Assembly (NCBI GenBank): GCA_902803625.1
Contig: CADCQV010000362.1
Location: forward strand, 1-6,537
Direction of reading: 5' to 3'
DNA length: 6,537 nucleotides
DNA from: an uncultured Lachnospiraceae bacterium
Lineage (GTDB): Bacteria > Bacillota > Clostridia > Lachnospirales > Lachnospiraceae
The notes below the pieces were generated by a model. That model saw only the letters and a program-made list of their open reading frames with translations. It was not told the origin of the DNA and searched no databases. A program made the translations under genes and the position numbers. Positions 1 to 6,537 of this stretch are shown piece after piece (the first letter of the stretch is position 1; the number at the start of each line of letters is the position of its first letter).

Positions 1-31
1 CGTAGCCCGCTACGGCTACGTTTTCTTCTTT
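1..31 (+). terminator. Hairpin terminator at left edge, possibly bidirectional
   Basis: CGTAGCC (1-7) pairs perfectly with GGCTACG (14-20) across a 6-nt loop, and is followed on the plus strand by the T-rich tract TTTTCTTCTTT (21-31). This is the form of an intrinsic terminator for a plus-strand gene ending beyond the left edge. Read on the minus strand, the same hairpin lies about 107 nt past the stop of the giant gene, so it may also end that transcript. The T-tract needed for that direction would lie outside the window and cannot be seen. Confidence 0.5.
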
Positions 32-53
32 GCAGATGAACGCCTGTCCTGCG

Positions 54-134
54 TCAAACTGTAAAGTTATTTATGAACAGCTCCTTACCTGTGAACAGTA
101 ATTCAATCAGCTCGGAAATTCTTAAATCATCTTC
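54..134 (-). other. Out-of-frame, coding-like 3' extension of the giant gene
   Basis: Directly past the end of the 1323-residue reading frame, the neighbouring frame stays open for 26 codons to a TGA at 56-54. It reads EDDLRISELIELLFTG and continues to ...NNFTV. This has the look of real helical protein sequence and resembles the DIADLIKL stretch found shortly before the end of the giant protein. The frame has no usable start of its own, because the ATG at the overlap is followed by ATT TAA. It would join the giant frame if one G were removed from the GGG run at 136-134 (CAG GGA AGA TGA becoming CAG GAA GAT GAT). It may be an indel that shortened the protein, a +1 frameshift site, or chance; 26 codons is a small sample. 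Confidence 0.35.
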
Positions 135-3100
135 CCTGGAAAGTGTATTCCTTTACGGAGCTTCTAAGCACCTGTCTCCAGTCGCTGCCCTCATCAAATC
201 CGCTTAGTTTTATCAGATCCGCTATGTCGATCTTACCCATTTCAACCTTCTGGTCATCAAGATTACTGTAAACCGTACCGAGCGCTTTCTTAAGCAGTGC
301 AGTTTCTCCGGGGCTCCTCTGCGGTTTACAAGCCAGAACATGGGTGTCGATAGCCGTAAAGATACGGGATACATCCACAAGATAATCGGAGGATATTATT
401 CCGGTTTCTTCCTTAAGCACTGTATCGAATTCGGGTGTACCGGATAAACCGGGCACTCCAAGTGTATTATCAAGAACACGGTAATACTCCTGTTTATCCA
501 TAATTGCGCCGCCAAGCCAGCCTATAAATTCGGACACCTTCGGTGCCAGGGTCAGAACTGCTGCGCTTATGGGTTCCGGATTATTTACAAGATCAGATAA
601 GCCCTTTGCTGTTGTAAGAAGACCGGTGGCCATTCCGACACTTCCTTTATATGTATCCAGCTTAGCCTTGTCCCTGGAAAGCATAAGGAAAAACTGCACC
701 TGTGAATCATTCTCGGCCGCTTCTCCCATCTCCATTTTTTCCTGGTCCTGCGGGGAAAGAGCGGGAGGCGGATTACCTGCTGCCGCCGCTGCCGCTGCTG
801 CCCTGGTATTCCCCGCAAAGGTTATGGCAGTCTCTATATCTTCATCTGCTTTATTCATCCGTTTTCTTTGCCGGTCACCGACTGCCGTTTTCTTAACATT
901 CTCGGCAAAAATAAGGATTCCTTTTACTGTAGTTAATAAACCGCCTAAAAACTTGAAATTAGTTGCGTTATCGCTTCCAGCCTCTGACCAGGTAGTACCA
1001 AGCGACTGTATGCTGCTTACAACTTTTAGTATGTCATTGGAAATTTTAATAACTTCATCAAAAACAGCCAGGAAGTTTGCAGCATATACCTTCGGCGTCT
1101 TTTCATCTTCATCTTTTTCTGCCTGTGTCGGATTCAAATATTTATGACACCTCTGGATAGCTTTGATAACATCGGCAACGAGCTGATACAGGGCTTTAGC
1201 GCCTTCCCAGCCTGTCGAAATGGAATTCACCGTATTTATTGCAAAAAGAGCATTCTTCTTATCAAATTCATTTTTTCCCTTTTCCCGGGTTTTTCCGTTT
1301 TCATCAGTAAAAGTATCTTCAAGCATCACAAAGAAATAGGATGCCCCGCCGATAACCCCCAGAAAATTGGCACTGGAGGAAACAGTTGATGCCAGAGATC
1401 GGAGTGAAGAATGGTATTCATTTTCATTTTTATATAAATCCAGTTCTTCCTTCAGCTCGGACTTTCCATATCTTTGATCTACCTCATCATCAACTTTCTT
1501 CTTATCAGCATCAGAAAGTTTATCATATTCTTTCCCTTCATAATCCTTCTTTAATATTTCTTTTCTTGCCTTGCTGTCAAAATCTTCTCTTTGCTTTTGT
1601 TGATCCAGCTTGTCAGAAGCACCTTTTGCCTTTTCAATCATGCCTCCGACTTCCACTGCCTTGTTTACAAGATTTAAATTGAGAATATTTCTGGCAAACC
1701 ACGCTCCGACACCCCTCCGATTTGCAGACTCCTCCTTAAGCATTTCGAATCCGGAAGTATTAAGAAGATCCCCGGTCATGGTTTTTGTCTTCCATTTATC
1801 AAAACCGTGTATAAACTGATTATTCTTAACAAGCTCATCAATGAGTCCCACCCTCATAAGCTCTCCCGTTCTCGGAAGGTGGGCAAGCTTAAGCTTTACA
1901 TGCCTCGATGTTTCTCCATTAATCACTATTTCACGTGCGATAGCCCATAATGCCGCTTTGTTATCATCACTTAAAAGCCCCAGACATGTTGACTGTACAA
2001 GTTCCTTATCATAAAGAATATACTGGACAACAGGATCCTGCCTGTAGTTTGCGGTAGACATAGGATTATTCTGATCATTAACGCAGTGATTTATATAAGC
2101 GGCGACAACCTTCCCAAGCTTATCCTTTGGAATCTTATATATGGGACTGGTGCCGACATTAGCACGTAGTTCCTGGAAAATCTGCTGATCCGACTTCTGC
2201 TGCGGGGCAGCTCCAGCTGCTCCGGCCACCTCGAAAGGTGAAGAACCGGACTGATCATGGTATTGTTTTGCTTCATCGAAGCTTGCACCCAGCGTCTTTA
2301 GTTCATACTGTTTGTTTATGGCATATCCCGCATAGTACTGTATTGTCCTTGAATTGACATGCTGGAAGAAGGGCGACGATCTGATCGCCGACCTTAGCTT
2401 GTTAATTTTCTCCTGATCCTTTAAGCTTCTCTGTCGGAAAAATGCAATATCCTTTTCCTTAAAAGCAGCATCATCGGCAATAAACTGGCCGTTAAGATAT
2501 ATGCCCCTGACGTGCCTTTTGCTCTGATGCTTCCTTATATCCATTAAATCCACGTTCTTTTCGGATATGAGATAACGGCCTTCCGCCCCTTCCTTGTCCT
2601 TTTTATCCGCTTCAAGAGTGGTTGTATTACGGTCAAGCATGGTCTGACGCTGTTTTGACAGATAACCCTGGAACGTGGCATCCAGCTTAAAACGCTTATT
2701 GTCAGTAGAAAGAAAGACCATTCTTTTATGGGTCTTTTCATGCTCCACTCCGGGAGCTGCCCCACCGGATTCGGTATCCTGTATGGCTTTATGATCAACG
2801 ATCGGAAGGGAATCGAAGGTAACCTTTCTGTATCCCGGGTGTGTGTTTCCCCCCTGATCCGCCCTCACAGGATCCTGTAAGGTTTCCATATTCACATTAA
2901 AACCGTCAATAAAAGTATTGACTGCATTTAAGTCATATTCACCGACATATTCCCTTATATCCTTCTTCGCCTGAATATTCTGGGCATCAAGATCACGTCC
3001 GGTCCCGGTTTGAGCGAGATGGGTCTGCTGGTCTATGGTTTCCTTGCTTCTGGTCAGCTGGTAATAGGTCATTGCCAGCTGGTCATATGTGTCATAATGT

Positions 3101-4098
3101 TTCCTGAAGGTTTCGGTTCTGTATTTTGCCCTTTCATCATTCCAGGCCTTAGCGTTGTCCTTTGCTTCAGTAATAAGATTATCACGCTGCCTTTTATGCT
3201 GTGACTTGTTTATGGAATTTGCTGCCTTTTTACCCAGACGGTTATGGAAAAAGCTGTATGCCCTGCCGTGACCGGTACCATGATCCCTGACTTCCGACTG
3301 TAACCGGAAAAAGTAGTTTCTTTGCATAGCCATTGCACTCTTAAGGGCATTATCATCTGCAGCTGAATCATTATCAGGTGCAGGAGCCGGTGCAGGAACA
3401 ACTGCAGCACCGGGGGCGGCTCCGACAGGCGGATTTACGGCAGCTCCACCGGCACCTCCTCCGTCACCGGCACCTCCTGCAGCTCCACCGGCACCTCCTC
3501 CGTCGCCGGCACCACCGGCACCACCTCCGGCAGCTCCACCGGCATCGACAGGCGGATTGGCTCCGGCACCTCCTGCGGCACCCCCATCAGCCGGAACAGC
3601 AGCTCCGGGAGGATTCGGATTTGCAGGATTCCCCGGAGGCGGCTGCAGCTTTGTCCCCAAAACACCGGTATATGCAGTGAGATCAGCCTGAACCTTGTTA
3701 AATTCAGTACGGTCCGATCTGGCTTTTAATGCTCTTTCTTCAAGATCATCCTGCTCAAGTAAAAGATTCTTATTCCTTATTTCCCTTATCTTTGCAGCCA
3801 GTTCTTTTCTGTGATTCAGGTGTTTATTCCGCATACCGGCGGCATTTGTCTGAGATCCGGTGTTTTCAGCCTTCATTCTGGCTATGATATTATTGCGGAT
3901 ATCTTCAATTACTGCGGATCTCTTCTTTTTTGTACCCTGACCCATATCATATTCCTGGTCATCATCGAAAAAGTTGTCCCTGTCCGCAATATATGAAGTG
4001 AGACCGGTATCGATGACACTGTCATCCACACCGCCTGCATCATAGGTATTCGTAAATTTTCTTACTTTGAAATCTTGTCCTGCTCTGTGTCCCGGCAT
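127..4098 (-). CDS. Giant 1323-residue multidomain protein of unknown function, effector-like architecture
   Basis: I do not recognise the family. The start ATG (4098-4096) has a good ribosome binding site, GGAGA, 5 nt upstream. Residues 1-150 are charged and mostly helical, with many Lys, Arg, Glu and Asp and no signal peptide. Residues about 151-247 are a Pro/Gly/Ala linker with GGAGDGGGAGGAA repeats and a PAPAPAP end. Residues about 250-815 are a soluble mixed region. Residues about 820-890 are highly charged and probably coiled-coil. From about 899 onward, hydrophobic or amphipathic helices alternate with charged stretches (for example 899-925, 1050-1065, 1159-1200), including the repeated motif GLLTT[VA]KG at 1053-1060 and 1159-1166, and an eight-alanine run near 1100. 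There are only four or five cysteines. The gene lies 25 bp after the acidic 208-residue gene, so the two are likely co-transcribed. A long linker plus hydrophobic C-terminal helices would suit a secreted toxin, a pore-former or a structural protein; this is inference. The C-terminus may be truncated by a frameshift. Confidence 0.85.
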   Translation of the reverse strand: MPGHRAGQDFKVRKFTNTYDAGGVDDSVIDTGLTSYIADRDNFFDDDQEYDMGQGTKKKRSAVIEDIRNNIIARMKAENTGSQTNAAGMRNKHLNHRKELAAKIREIRNKNLLLEQDDLEERALKARSDRTEFNKVQADLTAYTGVLGTKLQPPPGNPANPNPPGAAVPADGGAAGGAGANPPVDAGGAAGGGAGGAGDGGGAGGAAGGAGDGGGAGGAAVNPPVGAAPGAAVVPAPAPAPDNDSAADDNALKSAMAMQRNYFFRLQSEVRDHGTGHGRAYSFFHNRLGKKAANSINKSQHKRQRDNLITEAKDNAKAWNDERAKYRTETFRKHYDTYDQLAMTYYQLTRSKETIDQQTHLAQTGTGRDLDAQNIQAKKDIREYVGEYDLNAVNTFIDGFNVNMETLQDPVRADQGGNTHPGYRKVTFDSLPIVDHKAIQDTESGGAAPGVEHEKTHKRMVFLSTDNKRFKLDATFQGYLSKQRQTMLDRNTTTLEADKKDKEGAEGRYLISEKNVDLMDIRKHQSKRHVRGIYLNGQFIADDAAFKEKDIAFFRQRSLKDQEKINKLRSAIRSSPFFQHVNSRTIQYYAGYAINKQYELKTLGASFDEAKQYHDQSGSSPFEVAGAAGAAPQQKSDQQIFQELRANVGTSPIYKIPKDKLGKVVAAYINHCVNDQNNPMSTANYRQDPVVQYILYDKELVQSTCLGLLSDDNKAALWAIAREIVINGETSRHVKLKLAHLPRTGELMRVGLIDELVKNNQFIHGFDKWKTKTMTGDLLNTSGFEMLKEESANRRGVGAWFARNILNLNLVNKAVEVGGMIEKAKGASDKLDQQKQREDFDSKARKEILKKDYEGKEYDKLSDADKKKVDDEVDQRYGKSELKEELDLYKNENEYHSSLRSLASTVSSSANFLGVIGGASYFFVMLEDTFTDENGKTREKGKNEFDKKNALFAINTVNSISTGWEGAKALYQLVADVIKAIQRCHKYLNPTQAEKDEDEKTPKVYAANFLAVFDEVIKISNDILKVVSSIQSLGTTWSEAGSDNATNFKFLGGLLTTVKGILIFAENVKKTAVGDRQRKRMNKADEDIETAITFAGNTRAAAAAAAAGNPPPALSPQDQEKMEMGEAAENDSQVQFFLMLSRDKAKLDTYKGSVGMATGLLTTAKGLSDLVNNPEPISAAVLTLAPKVSEFIGWLGGAIMDKQEYYRVLDNTLGVPGLSGTPEFDTVLKEETGIISSDYLVDVSRIFTAIDTHVLACKPQRSPGETALLKKALGTVYSNLDDQKVEMGKIDIADLIKLSGFDEGSDWRQVLRSSVKEYTFQGR
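3441..3518 (-). repeat. Two tandem 39-bp repeats in the Gly/Ala linker of the giant gene
   Basis: The units 3441-3479 and 3480-3518 match at 36 of 39 positions, with mismatches at unit positions 26, 35 and 38. A partial third copy (14 bp, CAGCTCCACCGGCA) starts at 3531. Each unit encodes 13 residues of the AGGAGDGGGAGGA type. The block is flanked by two copies of GACAGGCGGATT (3424-3435 and 3547-3558), which encode NPPV on the minus strand. The unit length is a multiple of three, so copy-number change would lengthen or shorten the linker without breaking the frame. Confidence 0.85.
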
Positions 4099-4123
4099 AG
4101 TATTCTCCAGATCATTTCAAGAA

Positions 4124-4750
4124 TCACACATCGTTCTTCGTACTGTTTTCTATTTTCTCTATCTCTTCCCCTAATTCATCAAGCTGTTTTTCAAGATTTT
4201 TCAGCCTTATTTCCGGATGTTCCGTATCCATTACCTTTTCCAGATAAGCAAGATAAGCATCAAAAGAAACCTTCTCAGGATCTTCACACAGAAAGAGGAT
4301 AAAGTCAGCGAAAACATCCAGCTTATCATTAAGCGAACTTAAATAATAAACAGCATTTTCAATTTCAATATCTAAATTTGCGGGATTAACCGCCATGCGG
4401 TAGCTTAAAAAGATCTGACTTAATGGAGGAAAAAAGCCGAAGTGTCCAAAAAAGGGATATGATCCGACAGAAATGGCATTATTCAGTTCATTTAGTCCTT
4501 TAAGAATTCCCGGAACCGATTCTTCCCCGATATTCTTTGCCAAGCTTATGTGAAAATGAAGTATGAAAAAGGGATCCTCCTCATTTAACCCTTTTTCCAT
4601 AACGGCTTCAATAACCACTGCCGTTTCGGTTGCTCCTATATCCTCAGCCAATGAACGGAGAACCCCGTCGTTTTCTTTACAGTTTCCGAATAATCCCTCC
4701 ATACTGTCTTTAAGGGATGCCATAAATTCGGAAATATCACTTATAGTCAT
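4124..4750 (-). CDS. Acidic 208-residue protein with possible YbjN/type III chaperone-like fold
   Basis: The start ATG (4750-4748) follows a G-rich ribosome binding site, GGGGGGTGG, 3 nt upstream; no comparable site precedes the next Met. The protein is strongly acidic, with about 39 Asp/Glu against 15 Lys/Arg. An N-terminal helical part (1-55) is followed by a probable strand FFILHFHISL (61-70), a helix ending in LNELN (86-90), aromatic strands FFGHFGFF (100-107) and QIFLSYRMAV (112-121), a helix (127-155), and a charged, possibly coiled-coil tail (180-202). The order helix-LNxLN-strand-strand-helix is that of YbjN and CesT-like chaperone folds, which often keep large partners soluble or ready for export. 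The fold call rests on pattern only. Its place 25 bp upstream of the giant gene fits a dedicated chaperone for it. The gene is certain; the function is not. Confidence 0.8.
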   Translation of the reverse strand: MTISDISEFMASLKDSMEGLFGNCKENDGVLRSLAEDIGATETAVVIEAVMEKGLNEEDPFFILHFHISLAKNIGEESVPGILKGLNELNNAISVGSYPFFGHFGFFPPLSQIFLSYRMAVNPANLDIEIENAVYYLSSLNDKLDVFADFILFLCEDPEKVSFDAYLAYLEKVMDTEHPEIRLKNLEKQLDELGEEIEKIENSTKNDV

Positions 4751-4862
4751 AATCCACCCCCCGGTTCAAAACGGTAGACAAATACCCTATAGTGCATTTT
4801 ACTATTATTAATAATCCAAGTCTATCGAATTAATAAAATGTTTTTATTATTTCCTTTGTTTT
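4751..4862 (-). promoter_or_regulatory. AT-rich upstream region of the two-gene unit, likely promoter
   Basis: This 112-bp stretch is the only sizeable non-coding sequence upstream of the acidic gene and is much richer in A+T than its surroundings. It holds the perfect 12-bp palindrome ATTATTAATAAT (4804-4815) and an inverted repeat TAATAAAA-tgt-TTTTATTA (4831-4849). On the minus strand TAAAAT and TATAGG are -10-like, but neither has a convincing -35 at normal spacing, so no exact promoter is assigned. The palindromes could be operators or simply AT-rich sequence. The 3' end of the MATE remnant reading frame runs into this region. Confidence 0.4.
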
Positions 4863-5101
4863 AGGAGGTGAGACATATGGCAGGATATGTAAACTATCCC
4901 TACGCCTGTCGAGACCAGGTCGCCAAAGAAGGTTACGATGGCTGTCACCGGTGTGATGGCATTGATCCCGGCAACGCCGGATTCGCCTATATAGAATCCT
5001 GCAATGATGCTGTCGCTAAGCAGCATCAGGTACATCACCGCTTTGGTGAATGTACCTGATATCAGCATGGAATTAAACTTCTTTTCGCAGAATCCTTTCA
5101 T
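4847..5101 (-). pseudogene. Truncated MATE-family transporter, 5' remnant only
   Basis: The frame starts at ATG 5101-5099 behind the ribosome binding site AGGGGA, 4 nt upstream, and gives 84 residues. Residues 1-71 look like the N-terminus of a MATE cation/multidrug antiporter: a short basic start, a first membrane segment, LSDSIIAGFYIGESGVAGINAITP-type sequence (28-50) and then VSTGVGIVY (63-71), where family members continue into a long cytoplasmic loop and ten more helices. Here the match stops and an unrelated tail, ISCHMSHLLKQRK, runs to the TAA. Members are about 440-460 residues, so more than four fifths is missing and transport is not expected. The homologous part spans 5101-4889. A small expressed membrane peptide cannot be excluded, since start and ribosome binding site are intact. 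Confidence 0.75.
4863..4888 (+). other. Orphan plus-strand Shine-Dalgarno and start codon at the MATE break point
   Basis: AGGAGGTGA (4863-4871), the full complement of the 16S rRNA 3' end, stands 5 nt before ATG (4877-4879), which is followed by GCA GGA TAT. It is one of the strongest translation starts in the window, yet the frame it opens immediately enters antisense MATE sequence and ends at 5059 after 61 residues with no recognisable family. It may be the surviving 5' end of a plus-strand gene lost in the same rearrangement that cut the MATE gene. Chance similarity is possible. Confidence 0.4.
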
Positions 5102-5256
5102 CTTATCCCCTGGTTTCTATATATCAGTCATAATCCTTTATGCACTGTGATACCGCGGGTAAATTTCCGGAGGGAGATACCACGATGGTGATCGTGGAAG
5201 CCAGATCCACAAAATTCTAAACTATCGTATATCTGAAAAAAGATTATCGCATAAAT
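5102..5256 (-). other. Spacer between flgE terminator and MATE remnant, with one hairpin
   Basis: This 155-bp stretch has no gene. It contains a perfect 7-bp inverted repeat, CCACGAT (5180-5186) and ATCGTGG (5191-5197), with a GGTG loop. There is no T-tract on either side, so it is not a standard terminator. It would lie in the 5' leader of the MATE remnant if transcription started to its right. No known riboswitch consensus was recognised. A weak promoter-like pair, TTTACC and TAAAGG with 17-bp spacing, lies on the minus strand nearer the MATE start and is too poor to assign. Confidence 0.45.
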
Positions 5257-5281
5257 CCCCGGAGAGAAAAACCCTCCGGGG
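5257..5281 (-). terminator. Intrinsic terminator downstream of flgE
   Basis: CCCCGGAG (5257-5264) pairs perfectly with CTCCGGGG (5274-5281) over a 9-nt loop, starting 34 bp past the flgE stop codon. On the minus strand the stem is followed by ATTTATG and, further on, TTTTTT (5241-5236); on the plus strand it is followed by A residues. The T-tract next to the stem is weak, but the GC-rich stem and its position support a role in ending the flagellar transcript. Confidence 0.65.
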
Positions 5282-5315
5282 AAAAATGTTTCAATGTGTC
5301 ACACTGTCGTCAGGC

Positions 5316-6537
5316 TTAACGCTTCAGATTGATGAGCTCCTCAAGCATGGTGTCGGAAACCGTGATGATACGGGAATTTGCCTGGAAGCCACGCTGGGTT
5401 GTGATCATTGTCGTGAATTCCGAGGAAAGGTCCACATTACTCATTTCCAGCTCTCCGGAAGCATAGGAGCCGCCGTTTGCGGTTACGTCACCGATAACCG
5501 GCGCACCGGAGTTCATGGTCTCCATATAGAGGTTGTCCCCGGTCTTCTCAAGACCCGATGCATTGGAGAAGATTGCAGAAGCGATCTGCCCGAGAGTCTT
5601 GGTCTGTCCGTTTGTATAAGATCCGGTTATGGTTCCGTCAACGCCTACTGATACGGAGCTCAATGTTCCAACCGACCAGCCTGAGCCCTCTGTGCTGTCC
5701 ACTCCGCCGTTTCCGCCGTTTATCGTGGATGTTCCCTTGTTGTCGATGTTCTTAAGAGTTGCTACATCAACCGTTATGTTCTCACTGAATGCATCTGCCG
5801 GTACCGCATTAGGTCTCAGATTAGTAGAACCTGCCCCCTCGCCTCCCAAAAGGGTTTTAAGATTTAGCATAAACGAGTGATCAGCGTCACTATTTACAGC
5901 AGTTACTGTAGATGGTACCAGGTTATTACCGGTTTTAGTACTAAATCCGATAACAAGCGGAACTGTGGTACCATTGACAGCTACAGTCGTTCCCCCGGTT
6001 ACCTTTCCGGTAGTCTCATCCACTGTAAGTCCATTAACATTTCCGTTTAATGCCTGAGAAAAATATTCCTCTTTATGCTGAGCATATAGATCTTTCCCGG
6101 TTGCATCAGTATCAGACGCATTCTTGTCTCTGAAAATTGTTAAGCCATTTGAATCAAGGATATCCGTTATTGTTACTTTATACTGCCCTTTTTCCGCACT
6201 GGTATCATCCGGAGAAGGCTTAAGCTTATATTTCACAGTATATCTGTATCCTTGATTATCGTAAACCTTCATATCCACAACCTGACCGCTGTCCTGTGTC
6301 AGAGCCTTGGAATTTGCATCAAGTATCCCCGTCATATAGCCCTTGCTCGTGGCCTTGGGATCGGAGGTCTTATTTTCCGGACTCATTATCTTAAGGGGTA
6401 CAAGGGAGGCCGTACTTATCTCCACACTGCCGTCCTCCTTTGTTATCGTCCCATATCCTTGCACCGTGTAACCGTTACTTGACATGCAGAGGGTTCCGTT
6501 GGCATCCACGGTGAAGGCACCGGATCTCGTATAGAAC
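5316..6537 (-). CDS. flgE: Flagellar hook protein FlgE, C-terminal 406 residues (5' end off window)
   Basis: FlgE polymerises outside the cell into the hook, the universal joint between basal body and filament, and is exported by the flagellar type III apparatus. The frame is open to the right edge and does not begin at the GTG at 6509: upstream codons read FYTRSGAFTVDANGTL, the conserved hook/rod motif (YTRxGxFxxDxxGxL) found about 100 residues into FlgE. The N-terminal rod-type domain is therefore missing from the window. A variable, Thr/Ser/Asp/Gly-rich outer domain follows, then the typical VDGTITGSYTNGQTKTLGQI and GLEKTGDNLY segments. The end is ELEMSNVDLSSEFTTMITTQ plus RGFQANSRIITVSD and LINLKR, the conserved C-terminal helix for polymerisation. 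The stop is TAA at 5318-5316. In many clostridia flgE is followed by flbD and motAB; here a terminator follows. FlgF/FlgG are less likely because of the long middle domain. Confidence 0.93.
   Translation of the reverse strand, partial: FYTRSGAFTVDANGTLCMSSNGYTVQGYGTITKEDGSVEISTASLVPLKIMSPENKTSDPKATSKGYMTGILDANSKALTQDSGQVVDMKVYDNQGYRYTVKYKLKPSPDDTSAEKGQYKVTITDILDSNGLTIFRDKNASDTDATGKDLYAQHKEEYFSQALNGNVNGLTVDETTGKVTGGTTVAVNGTTVPLVIGFSTKTGNNLVPSTVTAVNSDADHSFMLNLKTLLGGEGAGSTNLRPNAVPADAFSENITVDVATLKNIDNKGTSTINGGNGGVDSTEGSGWSVGTLSSVSVGVDGTITGSYTNGQTKTLGQIASAIFSNASGLEKTGDNLYMETMNSGAPVIGDVTANGGSYASGELEMSNVDLSSEFTTMITTQRGFQANSRIITVSDTMLEELINLKR

Noticed and set aside
569..1147. 192-codon plus-strand reading frame opposite the giant gene
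   Set aside because: It lies wholly antisense to the better supported gene, has a Ser/Ala/Phe-rich composition typical of a shadow frame, and matches no recognised family.
2728..2742. HEKTH (residues 453-457 of the giant protein), a match to the HExxH zinc-protease motif
   Set aside because: The motif is flanked by charged residues (Lys-Arg follow) instead of the uncharged helix typical of zinc proteases, and no third metal ligand is apparent. A five-residue pattern is expected by chance in a protein this long.
3378..3680. Plus-strand His/Arg/Leu-rich frame and an overlapping minus-strand Val/Pro/Glu repeat frame (3435-3665)
   Set aside because: Both are other-frame readings of the GC-rich repeat block that encodes the Gly/Ala linker; repetitive DNA gives repetitive open frames on every strand.
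127..4098. Extracellular contractile injection system marker domain (DUF4157) in the giant protein
   Set aside because: The size and lineage made this worth checking, but the typical N-terminal DUF4157 sequence is not visible and no sheath, tube or baseplate gene lies in the window.
5102..5256. Guanidine (ykkC) or other riboswitch ahead of the transporter remnant
   Set aside because: Transporters of this kind can follow riboswitches, but the conserved core sequences I know are absent on both strands; only one simple hairpin is present.
5286..5651. 121-codon plus-strand frame opposite flgE
   Set aside because: It overlaps the most conserved part of flgE on the other strand and has no recognisable product.

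Overview
The window suggests a flagellated Gram-positive bacterium, most likely a clostridial (Lachnospiraceae-like) species. The grounds are a clostridial-type flagellar hook protein, a truncated MATE-type transporter of the short-loop kind common in that group, strong G-rich ribosome binding sites and moderate GC content. Genus-level placement is an inference from sequence style, not a database result. All recognisable genes lie on the minus strand, so transcription runs from the right edge to the left.

Layout from right (upstream) to left: (1) 6537-5316, the C-terminal 406 residues of a flagellar hook protein FlgE, whose N-terminus lies beyond the right edge, followed by a GC-rich hairpin terminator at 5281-5257. 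(2) 5256-5102, a 155-bp spacer with an isolated 7-bp hairpin. (3) 5101-4847, the 5' remnant of a MATE-family transporter. Family-like sequence stops after about 71 residues, and the break point abuts an orphan, perfect plus-strand Shine-Dalgarno and ATG. This looks like a recombination scar. (4) 4862-4751, an AT-rich stretch with palindromes that probably carries the promoter for the next two genes. (5) 4750-4124, a 208-residue strongly acidic protein whose core resembles the YbjN/type III chaperone-like fold. (6) 4098-127, a 1323-residue protein of unknown function with a charged N-terminus, a Pro/Gly/Ala low-complexity linker, a long soluble middle, and a C-terminal third of alternating charged and hydrophobic helices. 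(7) 126-1, a short tail with a coding-like out-of-frame extension of gene 6 and a hairpin terminator at the left edge.

The most interesting part is the two-gene unit 4750-127. A small acidic chaperone-like protein sits 25 bp upstream of a giant multidomain protein with a flexible linker and hydrophobic C-terminal helices. That is the arrangement expected of a chaperone plus a large secreted or membrane-inserting effector, but no catalytic domain or secretion signal could be recognised, so the function is open. The flagellar gene is probably an independent neighbour, separated by its terminator and by the MATE scar. The scar and the junction suggest that the region left of flgE is an accessory insertion site.
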